64,000 nucleotides of DNA, taken from Sphingopyxis granuli NBRC 100800. GTDB taxonomy: Bacteria; Pseudomonadota; Alphaproteobacteria; Sphingomonadales; Sphingomonadaceae. Positions 38,383-46,559 of the stretch are shown here, one piece after another. Where the stretch lies: the NCBI RefSeq assembly GCF_001591045.1, contig NZ_BCUA01000008.1, forward strand, positions 1 to 64,000, in the 5' to 3' direction. Made by a program: the position numbers and the translations under genes. The notes below the pieces were generated by a model. That model searched no databases. It saw nothing but the letters and a program-made list of their open reading frames with translations, and had not been told where the DNA came from. Numbering within the stretch: the first letter of the stretch is position 1; the number at the start of each line of letters is the position of its first letter.

Positions 38383-39840
38383 GTGAACAACAGCATCGAA
38401 ATCGGAATCGACGAGCGTGGTCAGGGTGTGCGCATCGAGGTGCAGGAACTGCTCGCCACGCGTCTGCTCGTCCAGGGCAATTCGGGATCGGGCAAGTCGC
38501 ACCTGCTGCGCCGCCTGCTCGAACAGAGCGCGGGCCTCGTCCAGCAGGTGGTGATCGATCCGGAGGGCGATTTCGTCACCCTCGCCGACGCATACAGCCA
38601 TGTCGCGATCGACGCCGGCGACTATAACGAGCGCGAGATCGCGACGATGGGCGCGCGCATCCGCGAGCATCGCGCCTCGGTCGTCCTCAACCTCGAGGCG
38701 CTCGATATCGAGGCGCAGATGGGCTGCGCCGCCGCCTTTCTGAACGCGCTGTTCGACGCGCCGCGCGAACATTGGTTTCCCGCGCTCGTCGTCGTCGACG
38801 AGGCGCAGATGTTCGCGCCGAGCGCGTCGGGCGACGTGTCCGACGCGGTGCGCCGCGCCAGCCTGTCGGCGATGACCAACCTGATGTGCCGCGGCCGCAA
38901 GCGCGGCCTGGCCGGCGCCATCGCGACCCAGCGCCTCGCCAAGCTCGCCAAGAATGTCGCGGCGGAGGCGAGCAACTTCCTGATGGGGCGCACATTCCTC
39001 GACATCGACATGGCGCGCGCCGCCGACCTGCTCGGCATGGAGCGGCGGCAGGCGGAGGCGATCCGCGACCTCGAACGCGGGCATTTCCTGGGCCTCGGTC
39101 CCGCGATCGCGCGGCGCCCGGTCGCGATCCGCATCGGCGCGACCGAGACGCGCAGCCGCGCCGGAACGCACAGCCTGCTGCCGCTGCCCGACGCCGAGCC
39201 GCAGGACATGCGCACGATGCTGTTCGCCGAGATGGAGAGCGCGGCGCCTCCACCGGTGCCCCCGCGTCCCGTCCCTGTCGCCGCGGCCGAGGTGATCGAG
39301 CGCATCGCCCATCACGAAGCCGACGCATCCGCCGCGGACGACGTATCGGCGCCCGCGGCCGCCGACAGCATCGATGCCGGCGCGGTGGTCGAGGCGGTAC
39401 TGCGCGACATGCTCGGCGATGCCGAAAGCGCCTATCAGCCCGAGACGATCCTCTATCAGGATTTCTCGGTGCGTTGCCGGATGCAGCGCCTGCGCGCCGC
39501 GCCGTTCGACCTTGCCGAGTTCCGCCGTCGCTTCGCGCTGGCGAAGGGCGGCATCCTCGACCCGGCCGATCCGCACTGGCGCGACCTGCTCGGCGCGGCG
39601 GCGCGGCTGCCCGACGACATGCTCGCGCCCTTCCTGCTGATCGCCCGTGCGGCGATGGACGGGGCGCCCTGCCCTGACGAGGAAGCGCTCGGGCGCGCTT
39701 ACGGCACGCGGTCGCCGGGGCGCGTGCGGCGGCTGCTCGACTATATGGAGAAACAGGGCGTCATCGTGGTGAGGTCGAGCTTCGGCGGCCAGCGCTCGAT
39801 CCACATCCCCGAACTCGGGCTGGCGACCCAAGCGGCCTGA
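38383..39840 (+). CDS. HerA-like ATPase (DUF87/DUF853-type)
   Basis: A 485-residue P-loop ATPase starting at GTG 38383, preceded by AGGGGC. Walker A is QGNSGSGKSHLLRRL, Walker B is ALVVVDEAQMFAPS, and a conserved arginine-rich stretch MCRGRKRGLAGAIATQR follows, as in HerA/FtsK-like helicases. The C-terminal 150 residues contain a winged-helix-like region near LLDYMEKQGVIVV. HerA ATPases translocate DNA with the nuclease NurA, but no nurA-like gene is adjacent. A longer upstream reading is rejected. Confidence 0.85.
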   Translation: MNNSIEIGIDERGQGVRIEVQELLATRLLVQGNSGSGKSHLLRRLLEQSAGLVQQVVIDPEGDFVTLADAYSHVAIDAGDYNEREIATMGARIREHRASVVLNLEALDIEAQMGCAAAFLNALFDAPREHWFPALVVVDEAQMFAPSASGDVSDAVRRASLSAMTNLMCRGRKRGLAGAIATQRLAKLAKNVAAEASNFLMGRTFLDIDMARAADLLGMERRQAEAIRDLERGHFLGLGPAIARRPVAIRIGATETRSRAGTHSLLPLPDAEPQDMRTMLFAEMESAAPPPVPPRPVPVAAAEVIERIAHHEADASAADDVSAPAAADSIDAGAVVEAVLRDMLGDAESAYQPETILYQDFSVRCRMQRLRAAPFDLAEFRRRFALAKGGILDPADPHWRDLLGAAARLPDDMLAPFLLIARAAMDGAPCPDEEALGRAYGTRSPGRVRRLLDYMEKQGVIVVRSSFGGQRSIHIPELGLATQAA

Positions 39841-39873
39841 GGATGGCTTTCGGGCGCGATCGCCCTTGAATGA

Positions 39874-39975
39874 ATGGCCGTGTGCTCCCGCGCAGGCGGG
39901 AGCCCAGAGCGTCAAAAAGCCTGCGCCGGCGCCAACACGCTCCGGGTCCCCGCCTTCGCGGGGACACAATGATGT
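39874..39975. repeat. Intergenic double hairpin repeat
   Basis: Two GC-rich hairpins, CTCCCGCGCAGGCGGGAG and GTCCCCGCCTTCGCGGGGAC, separated by about 50 bp. They lie between the HerA-like gene and the convergent oxidoreductase. The form matches the small dispersed repeats common in sphingomonads and may also end transcripts. Confidence 0.55.
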
Positions 39976-40057
39976 TTCACCCGGAGGTGCGCGCTCTCGT
40001 CGATGGCTGGACATGATTCCATCGCCACGCTCCTCGCCATGACGTGACGCCGTCCCT

Positions 40058-41038
40058 TCACGGCCGCAGCACGACCTTTCCGATCACCTCGCGCCGTTCG
40101 AGCATCGCGAAAGCCTCACGCCAGTCGGCAAGGTCGAGCGCGGCGTGGACGTGCGGGCTGATCGTTCCCTCGGCCGCCAGCCGGTCGACCGCGGCGATAT
40201 TCTCGACCCCCCGCGCGGGAAAGCGGCGGCCATATTCGCCGGCGCGCACGCCGACGACCGAAAACCCCTTGATCAGGGGGATGTTCGCCGAAACCGCGGG
40301 AATGCGGCCCGACGCGAAACCGACCACCAGCAGGCGTCCGCCAAAGGCGATGCAGCGCGTCGATTCGTCGAACACGTCGCCGCCCACCGGGTCGAAGATC
40401 ACGTCGGCGCCGACCCCGCCGGTCAGCGCCTTCACCGTGTCGCGGAACCCCGGCTCGGCGGCGATCAGCGCATCGGGGGCATAGAGGCGCGCGATTGCCG
40501 CGCGCTTGGCTTCGCTGCTCGCCGCCGCGATCACGCGCGCGCCGAGCGCCTTCGCAAGGTCGACCGTCGCCAGCCCGACACCGCCCGCCGCACCGTGCAC
40601 CAGCACCCAGTCGCCGGGCTCGACGCGCGCGCAGCGCACGAGCGCGACATAGGCGGTCAGATAGGCGACCGGACAGGCGGCGGCGGCCTCCCATCCCAGC
40701 CGGTCGGGCTTCGGCCGCAGCGCGGCGGCCGGGGCGACGATATGTTCGGCCATCGCGCCAAAGCGGTTGCCGCCGACCACCGCGTCGCCCGCGCGCCAGG
40801 CCGTCACCCCCTCGCCGACGGCATCGACCTCGCCCGCGAATTCGAGCCCCGGAACGAAGGGCAGGTCGGGTTTGAGCTGATAGGCGCCGCGCGTCATCAG
40901 CAGGTCGGGGAAGTTGACCGCCGCCGCGCGCACCCGCACCCGCACCTCGCCCGGACCCGGCTGCGGCACCGGCAGGTCGGCAAGCGCGACGCCGGCATGA
41001 TCGGGCAGCAGTTCGCGAACCTGCAACGCACGCATCAA
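40058..41038 (-). CDS. NADPH:quinone oxidoreductase family (MDR) protein
   Basis: A 326-residue medium-chain dehydrogenase/reductase without the structural zinc Cys cluster, as in quinone oxidoreductases. It has an N-terminal GroES-like domain, then the nucleotide fold VLVHGAAGGVGLATVDLAKALGA and GADVIFDPVGGDVFDES. It would reduce quinones or enones using NADPH. It is divergent from the GH108 gene with a 67-bp gap. The substrate is unknown. Confidence 0.9.
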   Translation of the reverse strand: MMRALQVRELLPDHAGVALADLPVPQPGPGEVRVRVRAAAVNFPDLLMTRGAYQLKPDLPFVPGLEFAGEVDAVGEGVTAWRAGDAVVGGNRFGAMAEHIVAPAAALRPKPDRLGWEAAAACPVAYLTAYVALVRCARVEPGDWVLVHGAAGGVGLATVDLAKALGARVIAAASSEAKRAAIARLYAPDALIAAEPGFRDTVKALTGGVGADVIFDPVGGDVFDESTRCIAFGGRLLVVGFASGRIPAVSANIPLIKGFSVVGVRAGEYGRRFPARGVENIAAVDRLAAEGTISPHVHAALDLADWREAFAMLERREVIGKVVLRP

Positions 41039-41105
41039 AAAAGCCTTTCCTACATTATTCCTATATGGTTCGTTTTATGACTTCTACAAACCACAGGAGT
41101 TAAAC

Positions 41106-41675
41106 ATGCCGAATGCCGATCCATCGACCTGCGATGCCGACGCCCTGATCGATGCCGTCATCGACCGCGAAGGCCGATATGTAAACCACCCGGCCGACCG
41201 CGGCGGCCCGACCTGCTGGGGAATCTCCGAAGCGGTCGCGCGCGCCGAGGGCTATGCCGGGGACATGCGCGCGCTGCCGCGCACGGTAGCCGCCGCCATC
41301 TATCGCCGCCGCTATTGGCTGCAACCGCGTTTCGACCGGGTCGCGCTGCGTGCACCGCGGATCGCGGCCGAACTGTTCGACACCGGCGTCAACATGGGCA
41401 CCGCGACCGCGACGGGCTTTCTCCAGCGCGCGCTCAACGCGCTCAACCGCGGCGCGCGCGACTATCCCGATATCGCGGTCGACCGGCTGATCGGCCCGCG
41501 CACCCTGTCGGCGCTCGACGGCTTTCTCGCCGCGCGCGGCAAGGGCGGCGAGACCATCCTGCTCCGCGCGATGGAGGCGCTGCAGGGCGAACGCTACATC
41601 ACGCTCGCCGAACGCCGCCCGAGCCAGGAAGCCTTTCTCTACGGCTGGCTCGCCAACCGCATCGGGCAGAACTGA
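41106..41675 (+). CDS. GH108-type peptidoglycan hydrolase (endolysin-like)
   Basis: A 189-residue muramidase of the GH108/secretion-activator type. The catalytic Glu is in VIDREGRYVNHPADRGGPT, followed by CWGISEAVARAEGY and a C-terminal peptidoglycan-binding-3-like region (VDRLIGPRTLSALDGF). ATG follows CAGGAGTT. It has no signal peptide, which fits release through a holin. The next gene, 57 bp on, is a gene-transfer-agent-type holin, so the pair resembles a GTA or prophage lysis cassette without other phage genes nearby. Confidence 0.9.
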   Translation: MPNADPSTCDADALIDAVIDREGRYVNHPADRGGPTCWGISEAVARAEGYAGDMRALPRTVAAAIYRRRYWLQPRFDRVALRAPRIAAELFDTGVNMGTATATGFLQRALNALNRGARDYPDIAVDRLIGPRTLSALDGFLAARGKGGETILLRAMEALQGERYITLAERRPSQEAFLYGWLANRIGQN

Positions 41676-41732
41676 CCCGATGCGATTCATAGTGAAGTTG
41701 CACGGATTCTCTTACGGAAAGGAACAATCGAC

Positions 41733-42146
41733 ATGAGCATTTTCGAAGGGCTGATCGGTCCCGTCGCGGGCCTGATCGACAAGATCATCCCCGATCCGGA
41801 GGCGCGCGACCGCGCCAAGCTCGAACTGCTGAAACTCGAAGGCAGCCAGGAACTGGAAACGATCCGCACCCGGATGAGCGCAATCATCGCCGAGGCGAAC
41901 AGCGCCGACCCGTGGACCAGCCGCGCGCGGCCCAGCTTCCTCTACGTCATGTATGCGCTGCTGCTGTGGGCGATCCCGATGGGGCTGATCGCCGCAGCAC
42001 GGCCGGAGATGGCCCAAGGCATCGCCGACGGCATGAACGCCTATCTCGCCGGCATCCCCGAATCGCTCTACGCGCTCTTCGGCACGGGCTACCTCGGCTA
42101 CACCGCCGCAAGGGCATGGGGCAAAGCCAAGGGGATCGAAGGCTGA
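41733..42146 (+). CDS. Holin family protein (GTA holin, 3TM type)
   Basis: A 137-residue membrane protein. The amphipathic N-terminus (MSIFEGLIGPVAGLIDKIIPDP) is followed by a charged helix and then RPSFLYVMYALLLWAIPMGL, the pattern of the three-helix holins annotated for gene-transfer-agent release. Holins permeabilise the inner membrane so the lysin can reach the wall. AAGGAAC precedes the ATG. It is the partner of the GH108 gene. Confidence 0.88.
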   Translation: MSIFEGLIGPVAGLIDKIIPDPEARDRAKLELLKLEGSQELETIRTRMSAIIAEANSADPWTSRARPSFLYVMYALLLWAIPMGLIAAARPEMAQGIADGMNAYLAGIPESLYALFGTGYLGYTAARAWGKAKGIEG

Positions 42147-42164
42147 TCGCTTGGGGTAGGCTGC

Positions 42165-42190
42165 CTCCCCTCCCGCCTGCGGGAGGGGAG
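42165..42190. terminator. Hairpin between convergent holin and alaS
   Basis: A 12-bp perfect stem CTCCCCTCCCGC/GCGGGAGGGGAG with a minimal loop. It has no T-run, so it may be a dispersed repeat that also limits readthrough in both directions. Confidence 0.5.
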
Positions 42191-42203
42191 ATCAGGCGCA
42201 TGA

Positions 42204-44861
42204 CTACCCCGCCAGCGCCGCCTTGACCGCCGCGACCGCGGCTTCGGCCGCGGCGCCGTCGGGGCCGCCGCCCTGCGCCATGTCGGGACGGCCGCCGCCG
42301 CCCTGCCCGCCGAGCGCCGCCACCGCCGCCTTGACGAGATCGACCGCGCTGCGGCTGCCCGCCTGATCGTCGGTCACGCCGACCGCGACCGAGGCGCGTC
42401 CGTCGTTGACCGCGACGAGCATCGCGACGCCGCTGCCGACCTGCTTCTTCATGTCGTCGACCGCGCCACGCAGCCCCTTGGGGTCGAGCCCGTCGACGAC
42501 CTGCGCCAGGAACTTCGTGCCGCCGACCTCTTCGATCGCCGGGCCGCCGCTGGCCGCGCCGCCGCCCCCGCTACCGCCGAGCGCGAGCGCCTTCTTCGCC
42601 TCGGCCAGTTCGCGCTCCGCCTTCCGGAGCGCCTCGACCATCGCCGCGGCGCGCACGGGCACTTCGTCGGGCGCGGTCTTGAGCGCCGCCGCCGCCGCCT
42701 TCAGCGCCTCGTCGCGCCCGATCAGCCACTGGCGCGCCGCTTCGCCGGTCAGCGCCTCGATACGCCGCACGCCGGAGGATACCGCGCTTTCGCTGACGAT
42801 CTTGAACAGGGCGATGTCGCCGAGCGCACGCACGTGGGTGCCGCCGCACAGTTCGACCGAATAGCTGCGGTCGTCGGCCTTGCCCATGCTGAGCACGCGC
42901 ACCTCGTCGCCATATTTTTCGCCGAACAGCGCCATCGCGCCCGCCGCGATCGCATCGTCGGGGGTCATCAGGCGCGTCGACACCGGCTCGTTGGCGCGGA
43001 TATGCGCATTCACCTGCGCCTCGACGTCGGCGATCTCCTCGGCGGTCAGCGCCTTGGGGTGCGAGAAGTCGAAGCGGAAGCGGTCCTCGGCGACGAGGCT
43101 GCCCTTCTGCGTGACGTGCGCGCCCAGCCGGTTGCGGAGCGCCGCGTGCAGCAGGTGCGTCGCGCTGTGATTGGCGCGGATGCGGTCGCGGCGCGCGGCA
43201 TCGACGCTCAGCCGCACCGTGTCGCCGACCTTGAGGCTGCCCGCCTCGAGCGTCGCCTGATGCGCGTGCAGCCGGCCGAGCGGCTTGCTCGTGTCGCGCA
43301 CCGTCGCCTTCGCGCCGCCCAGCGTGTCGATCGTTCCGGCGTCGCCCATCTGGCCGCCGCTTTCGCCATAGAAGGGAGTCTGGTTGGTGAGCACGACGAC
43401 GGTGTCGCCGGCCTTCGCCTCTTCGACCGGAACGCCGTCGCGAACGAGCGCGATCACCTCGCCCTCGCCCTCGGTCGAGGTGTAGCCGGTGAATTCGGTG
43501 CCGCCGTTCGCTTCGGCGAGGTCGAACCAGATCTCGTCCGACGCCTTTTCGCCGCTGCCCTTCCACGCCGCGCGCGCCGCCGCCTTCTGCTGCGCCATCG
43601 CGGCGTCGAAACCCGCGCGGTCGACCGCGATGCCCTCTGCACGCAGCGCGTCCTCGGTCAGGTCGTAGGGAAAGCCGTAGGTGTCATAGAGCTTGAAGGC
43701 GACGTCGCCGGGCAGCGTCGCGCCCTTGGCCATTCCCACCGTCGCCTCGTCAAGCAGCCGCAGCCCCTTGTCGAGCGTCTGGCGGAACTTGATCTCCTCG
43801 CGCTCGAGCGTTTCGGAGATCAGCGCCTGCGCACGGATCAGTTCGGGATAGGCGGCGCCCATCTCGGTGGTCAGCGCCGGCAGCAGCCGGTGCATCAGCG
43901 GGTCCCGCGCGCCGAGCAGGTGCGCGTGACGCATCGCGCGGCGCATGATCCGCCGCAGCACATAGCCGCGCCCTTCGTTCGACGGCAGCACGCCGTCGGC
44001 GATCAGGAAGCTCGACGCGCGCAGGTGATCGGCGATCACGCGGTGGCTGGCCTGCGTCGCGCCCTCGGCAGGAACGCCGGTCAGGTCGACCGACGCGGCG
44101 ATCAGCGCCCGGAAAGTGTCGATGTCGTAATTGTCGTGGACGCCCTGCAGCACCGCCGCAAGACGTTCCAGTCCCATGCCGGTGTCGATGCTGGGCCGCG
44201 GCAGGTCGACGCGCTCGCCGCCCGGCAGCTGTTCATATTGCATGAACACCAGGTTCCAGATTTCGATGAAACGGTCGCCGTCCTCTTCGGCCGATCCCGG
44301 CGGGCCGCCCCAGATATGGTCGCCATGATCATAGAAGATTTCGCTGCACGGCCCGCACGGACCGGTGTCGCCCATCGACCAGAAATTGTCGCTGGTCGGG
44401 ATGCGGATGATCCGTTCCTCGGGCAGCCCCGAAATCTTGCGCCACAGGTCGAACGCCTCGTCGTCGGTGTGGTAGACGGTGGCGGTCAGCTTGTCGGCGG
44501 GCAGGCCCCACGTCTTGTGGACAAGCGTCCAGGCATGGTGGATCGCCTGTTCCTTGAAATAGTCGCCGAACGAGAAATTCCCCAGCATCTCGAAGAAAGT
44601 GTGATGGCGCGCGGTGTAGCCGACATTGTCGAGGTCGTTGTGCTTGCCGCCCGCGCGGACGCACTTCTGCGACGAAGCCGCGGTGCTGTAGGGCTTCTTC
44701 TCCAGCCCCGTGAAGACATTCTTGAACGGCACCATCCCCGCGTTGACGAACATCAGCGTCGGGTCGTTGAACGGCACCAGCGGCGCCGACGGTTCGATAT
44801 GGTGCCCTTCGCCCGCGAAATAGTCGAGGAATGAGCGGCGGATGTCGTTGGTCGATGTCAT
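42204..44861 (-). CDS. alaS: Alanyl-tRNA synthetase
   Basis: An 885-residue class II synthetase charging tRNA-Ala. The N-terminal catalytic part begins [20 protein letters not shown] with [13 protein letters not shown]. The editing domain has [11 protein letters not shown] and the C-rich [15 protein letters not shown]. The C-terminal C-Ala/DHHA1 domain ends the protein, including a glycine-rich stretch at about residues 759-772. The length is normal. It is a core gene with no abnormal features. Confidence 0.98.
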   Translation of the reverse strand: MTSTNDIRRSFLDYFAGEGHHIEPSAPLVPFNDPTLMFVNAGMVPFKNVFTGLEKKPYSTAASSQKCVRAGGKHNDLDNVGYTARHHTFFEMLGNFSFGDYFKEQAIHHAWTLVHKTWGLPADKLTATVYHTDDEAFDLWRKISGLPEERIIRIPTSDNFWSMGDTGPCGPCSEIFYDHGDHIWGGPPGSAEEDGDRFIEIWNLVFMQYEQLPGGERVDLPRPSIDTGMGLERLAAVLQGVHDNYDIDTFRALIAASVDLTGVPAEGATQASHRVIADHLRASSFLIADGVLPSNEGRGYVLRRIMRRAMRHAHLLGARDPLMHRLLPALTTEMGAAYPELIRAQALISETLEREEIKFRQTLDKGLRLLDEATVGMAKGATLPGDVAFKLYDTYGFPYDLTEDALRAEGIAVDRAGFDAAMAQQKAAARAAWKGSGEKASDEIWFDLAEANGGTEFTGYTSTEGEGEVIALVRDGVPVEEAKAGDTVVVLTNQTPFYGESGGQMGDAGTIDTLGGAKATVRDTSKPLGRLHAHQATLEAGSLKVGDTVRLSVDAARRDRIRANHSATHLLHAALRNRLGAHVTQKGSLVAEDRFRFDFSHPKALTAEEIADVEAQVNAHIRANEPVSTRLMTPDDAIAAGAMALFGEKYGDEVRVLSMGKADDRSYSVELCGGTHVRALGDIALFKIVSESAVSSGVRRIEALTGEAARQWLIGRDEALKAAAAALKTAPDEVPVRAAAMVEALRKAERELAEAKKALALGGSGGGGAASGGPAIEEVGGTKFLAQVVDGLDPKGLRGAVDDMKKQVGSGVAMLVAVNDGRASVAVGVTDDQAGSRSAVDLVKAAVAALGGQGGGGRPDMAQGGGPDGAAAEAAVAAVKAALAG

Positions 44862-44957
44862 GCGCGCGAATTAGGGATTTTGGCGCGGTGCGACAAGGTG
44901 ATTAGTGGTCCGCACGATTATCGCCCTTCCATCCGTTCGGCGGCAGGCGCCTCCGCA

Positions 44958-45557
44958 TCAGAAAGCCGTCGCGATCCCCTTGCCCAGATAGCAGGGAAGC
45001 TGGTGCAGCACGTCGGCCTTGGGCACGCCCTCCTCGATCAGTTCGGGCGGCACTTCCGAGGTATCGGTGCGCACGATGGCGAAGCCGGCGCCCGGCGCGG
45101 CGCGATGGACGACGACATAGCCGCAATCCATCGTTCCATCCGCCCGGTCGCCCCGGAAATCGAACGCGGCATAGACGCCGGGCGGCTGACCCGCGGGGTC
45201 GAGATACCAGCTCAGCCGCAGGATACGCAGCCTCCCGTCGGCCCACAATGTGCCGCGCTTGCGCAGGTTCATCTCCCATTCGAGCCGCGGGCTCGACGCC
45301 TGCAGCGACAGGCGCAGCATCGCATAGGCGGCATCGTAATCGCGCTTCGCCAGCGCCGCGACATAGGCGGCGAAGCGGTCGATCGCCCCTTCCTCGTCGG
45401 CCGCGGCGGGCGCGAAGGCGACGCCTTCGGGCGCGACGACATCGCGCTCTACCTCCGGGCCGAGCTGCGGCGGCGCCGCCATCGCGGGGCCGGCCGCGAA
45501 CAGCGCCGCGCCGATCGCCAATGCGATGCGCCGGACGGGAGATGTATCAATAGCCAT
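44958..45557 (-). CDS. Secreted protein of unknown function, DUF4019-like
   Basis: A 199-residue protein with a signal peptide (about residues 9-28, ending PAMAA). The middle region ...RDYDAAYAMLRLSLQASSPRLEWE and RKRGTLWADGRLRIL resembles DUF4019 proteins, though this is judged by eye. Cys residues at CGYVVVH and LPCYLG could form a disulfide. Its start overlaps the GST stop by 11 bp on the same strand, so the two are cotranscribed. Function unknown. Confidence 0.7.
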   Translation of the reverse strand: MAIDTSPVRRIALAIGAALFAAGPAMAAPPQLGPEVERDVVAPEGVAFAPAAADEEGAIDRFAAYVAALAKRDYDAAYAMLRLSLQASSPRLEWEMNLRKRGTLWADGRLRILRLSWYLDPAGQPPGVYAAFDFRGDRADGTMDCGYVVVHRAAPGAGFAIVRTDTSEVPPELIEEGVPKADVLHQLPCYLGKGIATAF

Positions 45558-46173
45558 AATAGGCGCCGCCCTTGTCGCGCGCGCGGCGCCACGCCGGACG
45601 GTCGTGACAGGCGTTCACGAACGCGGCCAGCTTCGGATAGCGCGGCGCCATGCCCTGCATGATCGCGATCTCGGCGGGAAAGCTCAGCATGATATCGGCC
45701 GCCGACAGGCTGTCGCCGATGAAATGGCCGTTCGTGCCGAGACGGCTTTCCATATAGGCGAAATGCGCATCGAGCTGCTGCACGATCCGCGGTTCGAGGA
45801 CCGCCGCCGCCTCGCCGAGCCGCGCGGTGTAGATGCGCAGCAGGATCGGCGTCATCGCCGATCCCTCGGCGAAATGCAGCCATTCGAGATGGCTGACATG
45901 ATCGTCGGTGCCGTGCGCGGGAACCAGATGCCCGCCGCCGTGCCGCTCGCACAGATATTCGACGATCGCCCCCGACTCGGTGATCACGCGGCCGTCGTCC
46001 TCGATCACCGGCGACTTGCCGAGCGGATGGACCGCCAGCAGTTCGGGCGGCGCGAGGTTGGTCGCCGGGTCGCGGTCATAGAAGCGGATGTCATATGGCG
46101 CGCCGATTTCCTCGAGCAGCCAGAGGATACGCTGCGAACGGCTGTTGTTGAGATGGTGGACGATCAGGCTCAT
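45547..46173 (-). CDS. Glutathione S-transferase family protein
   Basis: A 208-residue GST. The N-terminal thioredoxin-like domain has NNSRSQRILWLLEEIG as the active-site region and HPLGKSPVIEDDGRVITESGAI as the glutathione-binding region with cis-Pro and ESG. The C-terminal all-helical domain contains FIGDSLSAADIMLSFPAE. It would conjugate glutathione to electrophiles or act as a peroxidase. It is upstream of the DUF4019-like gene in the same transcript. Confidence 0.92.
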   Translation of the reverse strand: MSLIVHHLNNSRSQRILWLLEEIGAPYDIRFYDRDPATNLAPPELLAVHPLGKSPVIEDDGRVITESGAIVEYLCERHGGGHLVPAHGTDDHVSHLEWLHFAEGSAMTPILLRIYTARLGEAAAVLEPRIVQQLDAHFAYMESRLGTNGHFIGDSLSAADIMLSFPAEIAIMQGMAPRYPKLAAFVNACHDRPAWRRARDKGGAYYGY

Positions 46174-46559
46174 CGATTCTCCTTTCGCGGCACGGTGCGC
46201 GCGGCATCGCCGGGGCTTGGCGGCGGCCCACTACCTCAACGCCTTGCGGCAAGCGCGCAAGGCTTTGAGCCTATTAGAACGCAATCGGGCTCGGATGGAA
46301 GCAATGTCGGTGCGATGGGAAAACTTGCGCGGGATAGAGATCGGCAAAGTGGCGAGAGATCGAAGGTTACGTTCATCGGTTTCGAAGCCGGGCACGCACG
46401 AACGAACCTTTCGGCCGCTCGCGGCCCGTTTTTGCCCCCCAGCCCGCAAGTGGCACGCTCATCCGTCATGATTTGACACAAAGGGGTGTTGCTAATGCGA
46501 CTAATTCCTATTAGCGGACAGTAAGCCGCCGATGGGAGCGGCATTCACAGGAGCCCATT
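46174..46559. other. Divergent intergenic region, 386 bp, with Fur-box candidate
   Basis: No gene is seen. The right part contains a 25-bp inverted repeat listed separately. I looked for a cobalamin riboswitch B12 box and did not find one. Confidence 0.5.
46491..46515. promoter_or_regulatory. Fur-box candidate
   Basis: GCTAAT...ATTAGC with 13 bases between the arms, AT-rich for this genome. It lies 44 bp upstream of the siderophore receptor start. The arrangement resembles iron-regulated operators in front of receptors, but it matches the Fur consensus only loosely. Confidence 0.5.

Noticed and set aside
46174-46559. Cobalamin riboswitch before the siderophore receptor
   Set aside because: No B12-box-like sequence could be seen; a Fur-type inverted repeat is a better explanation.
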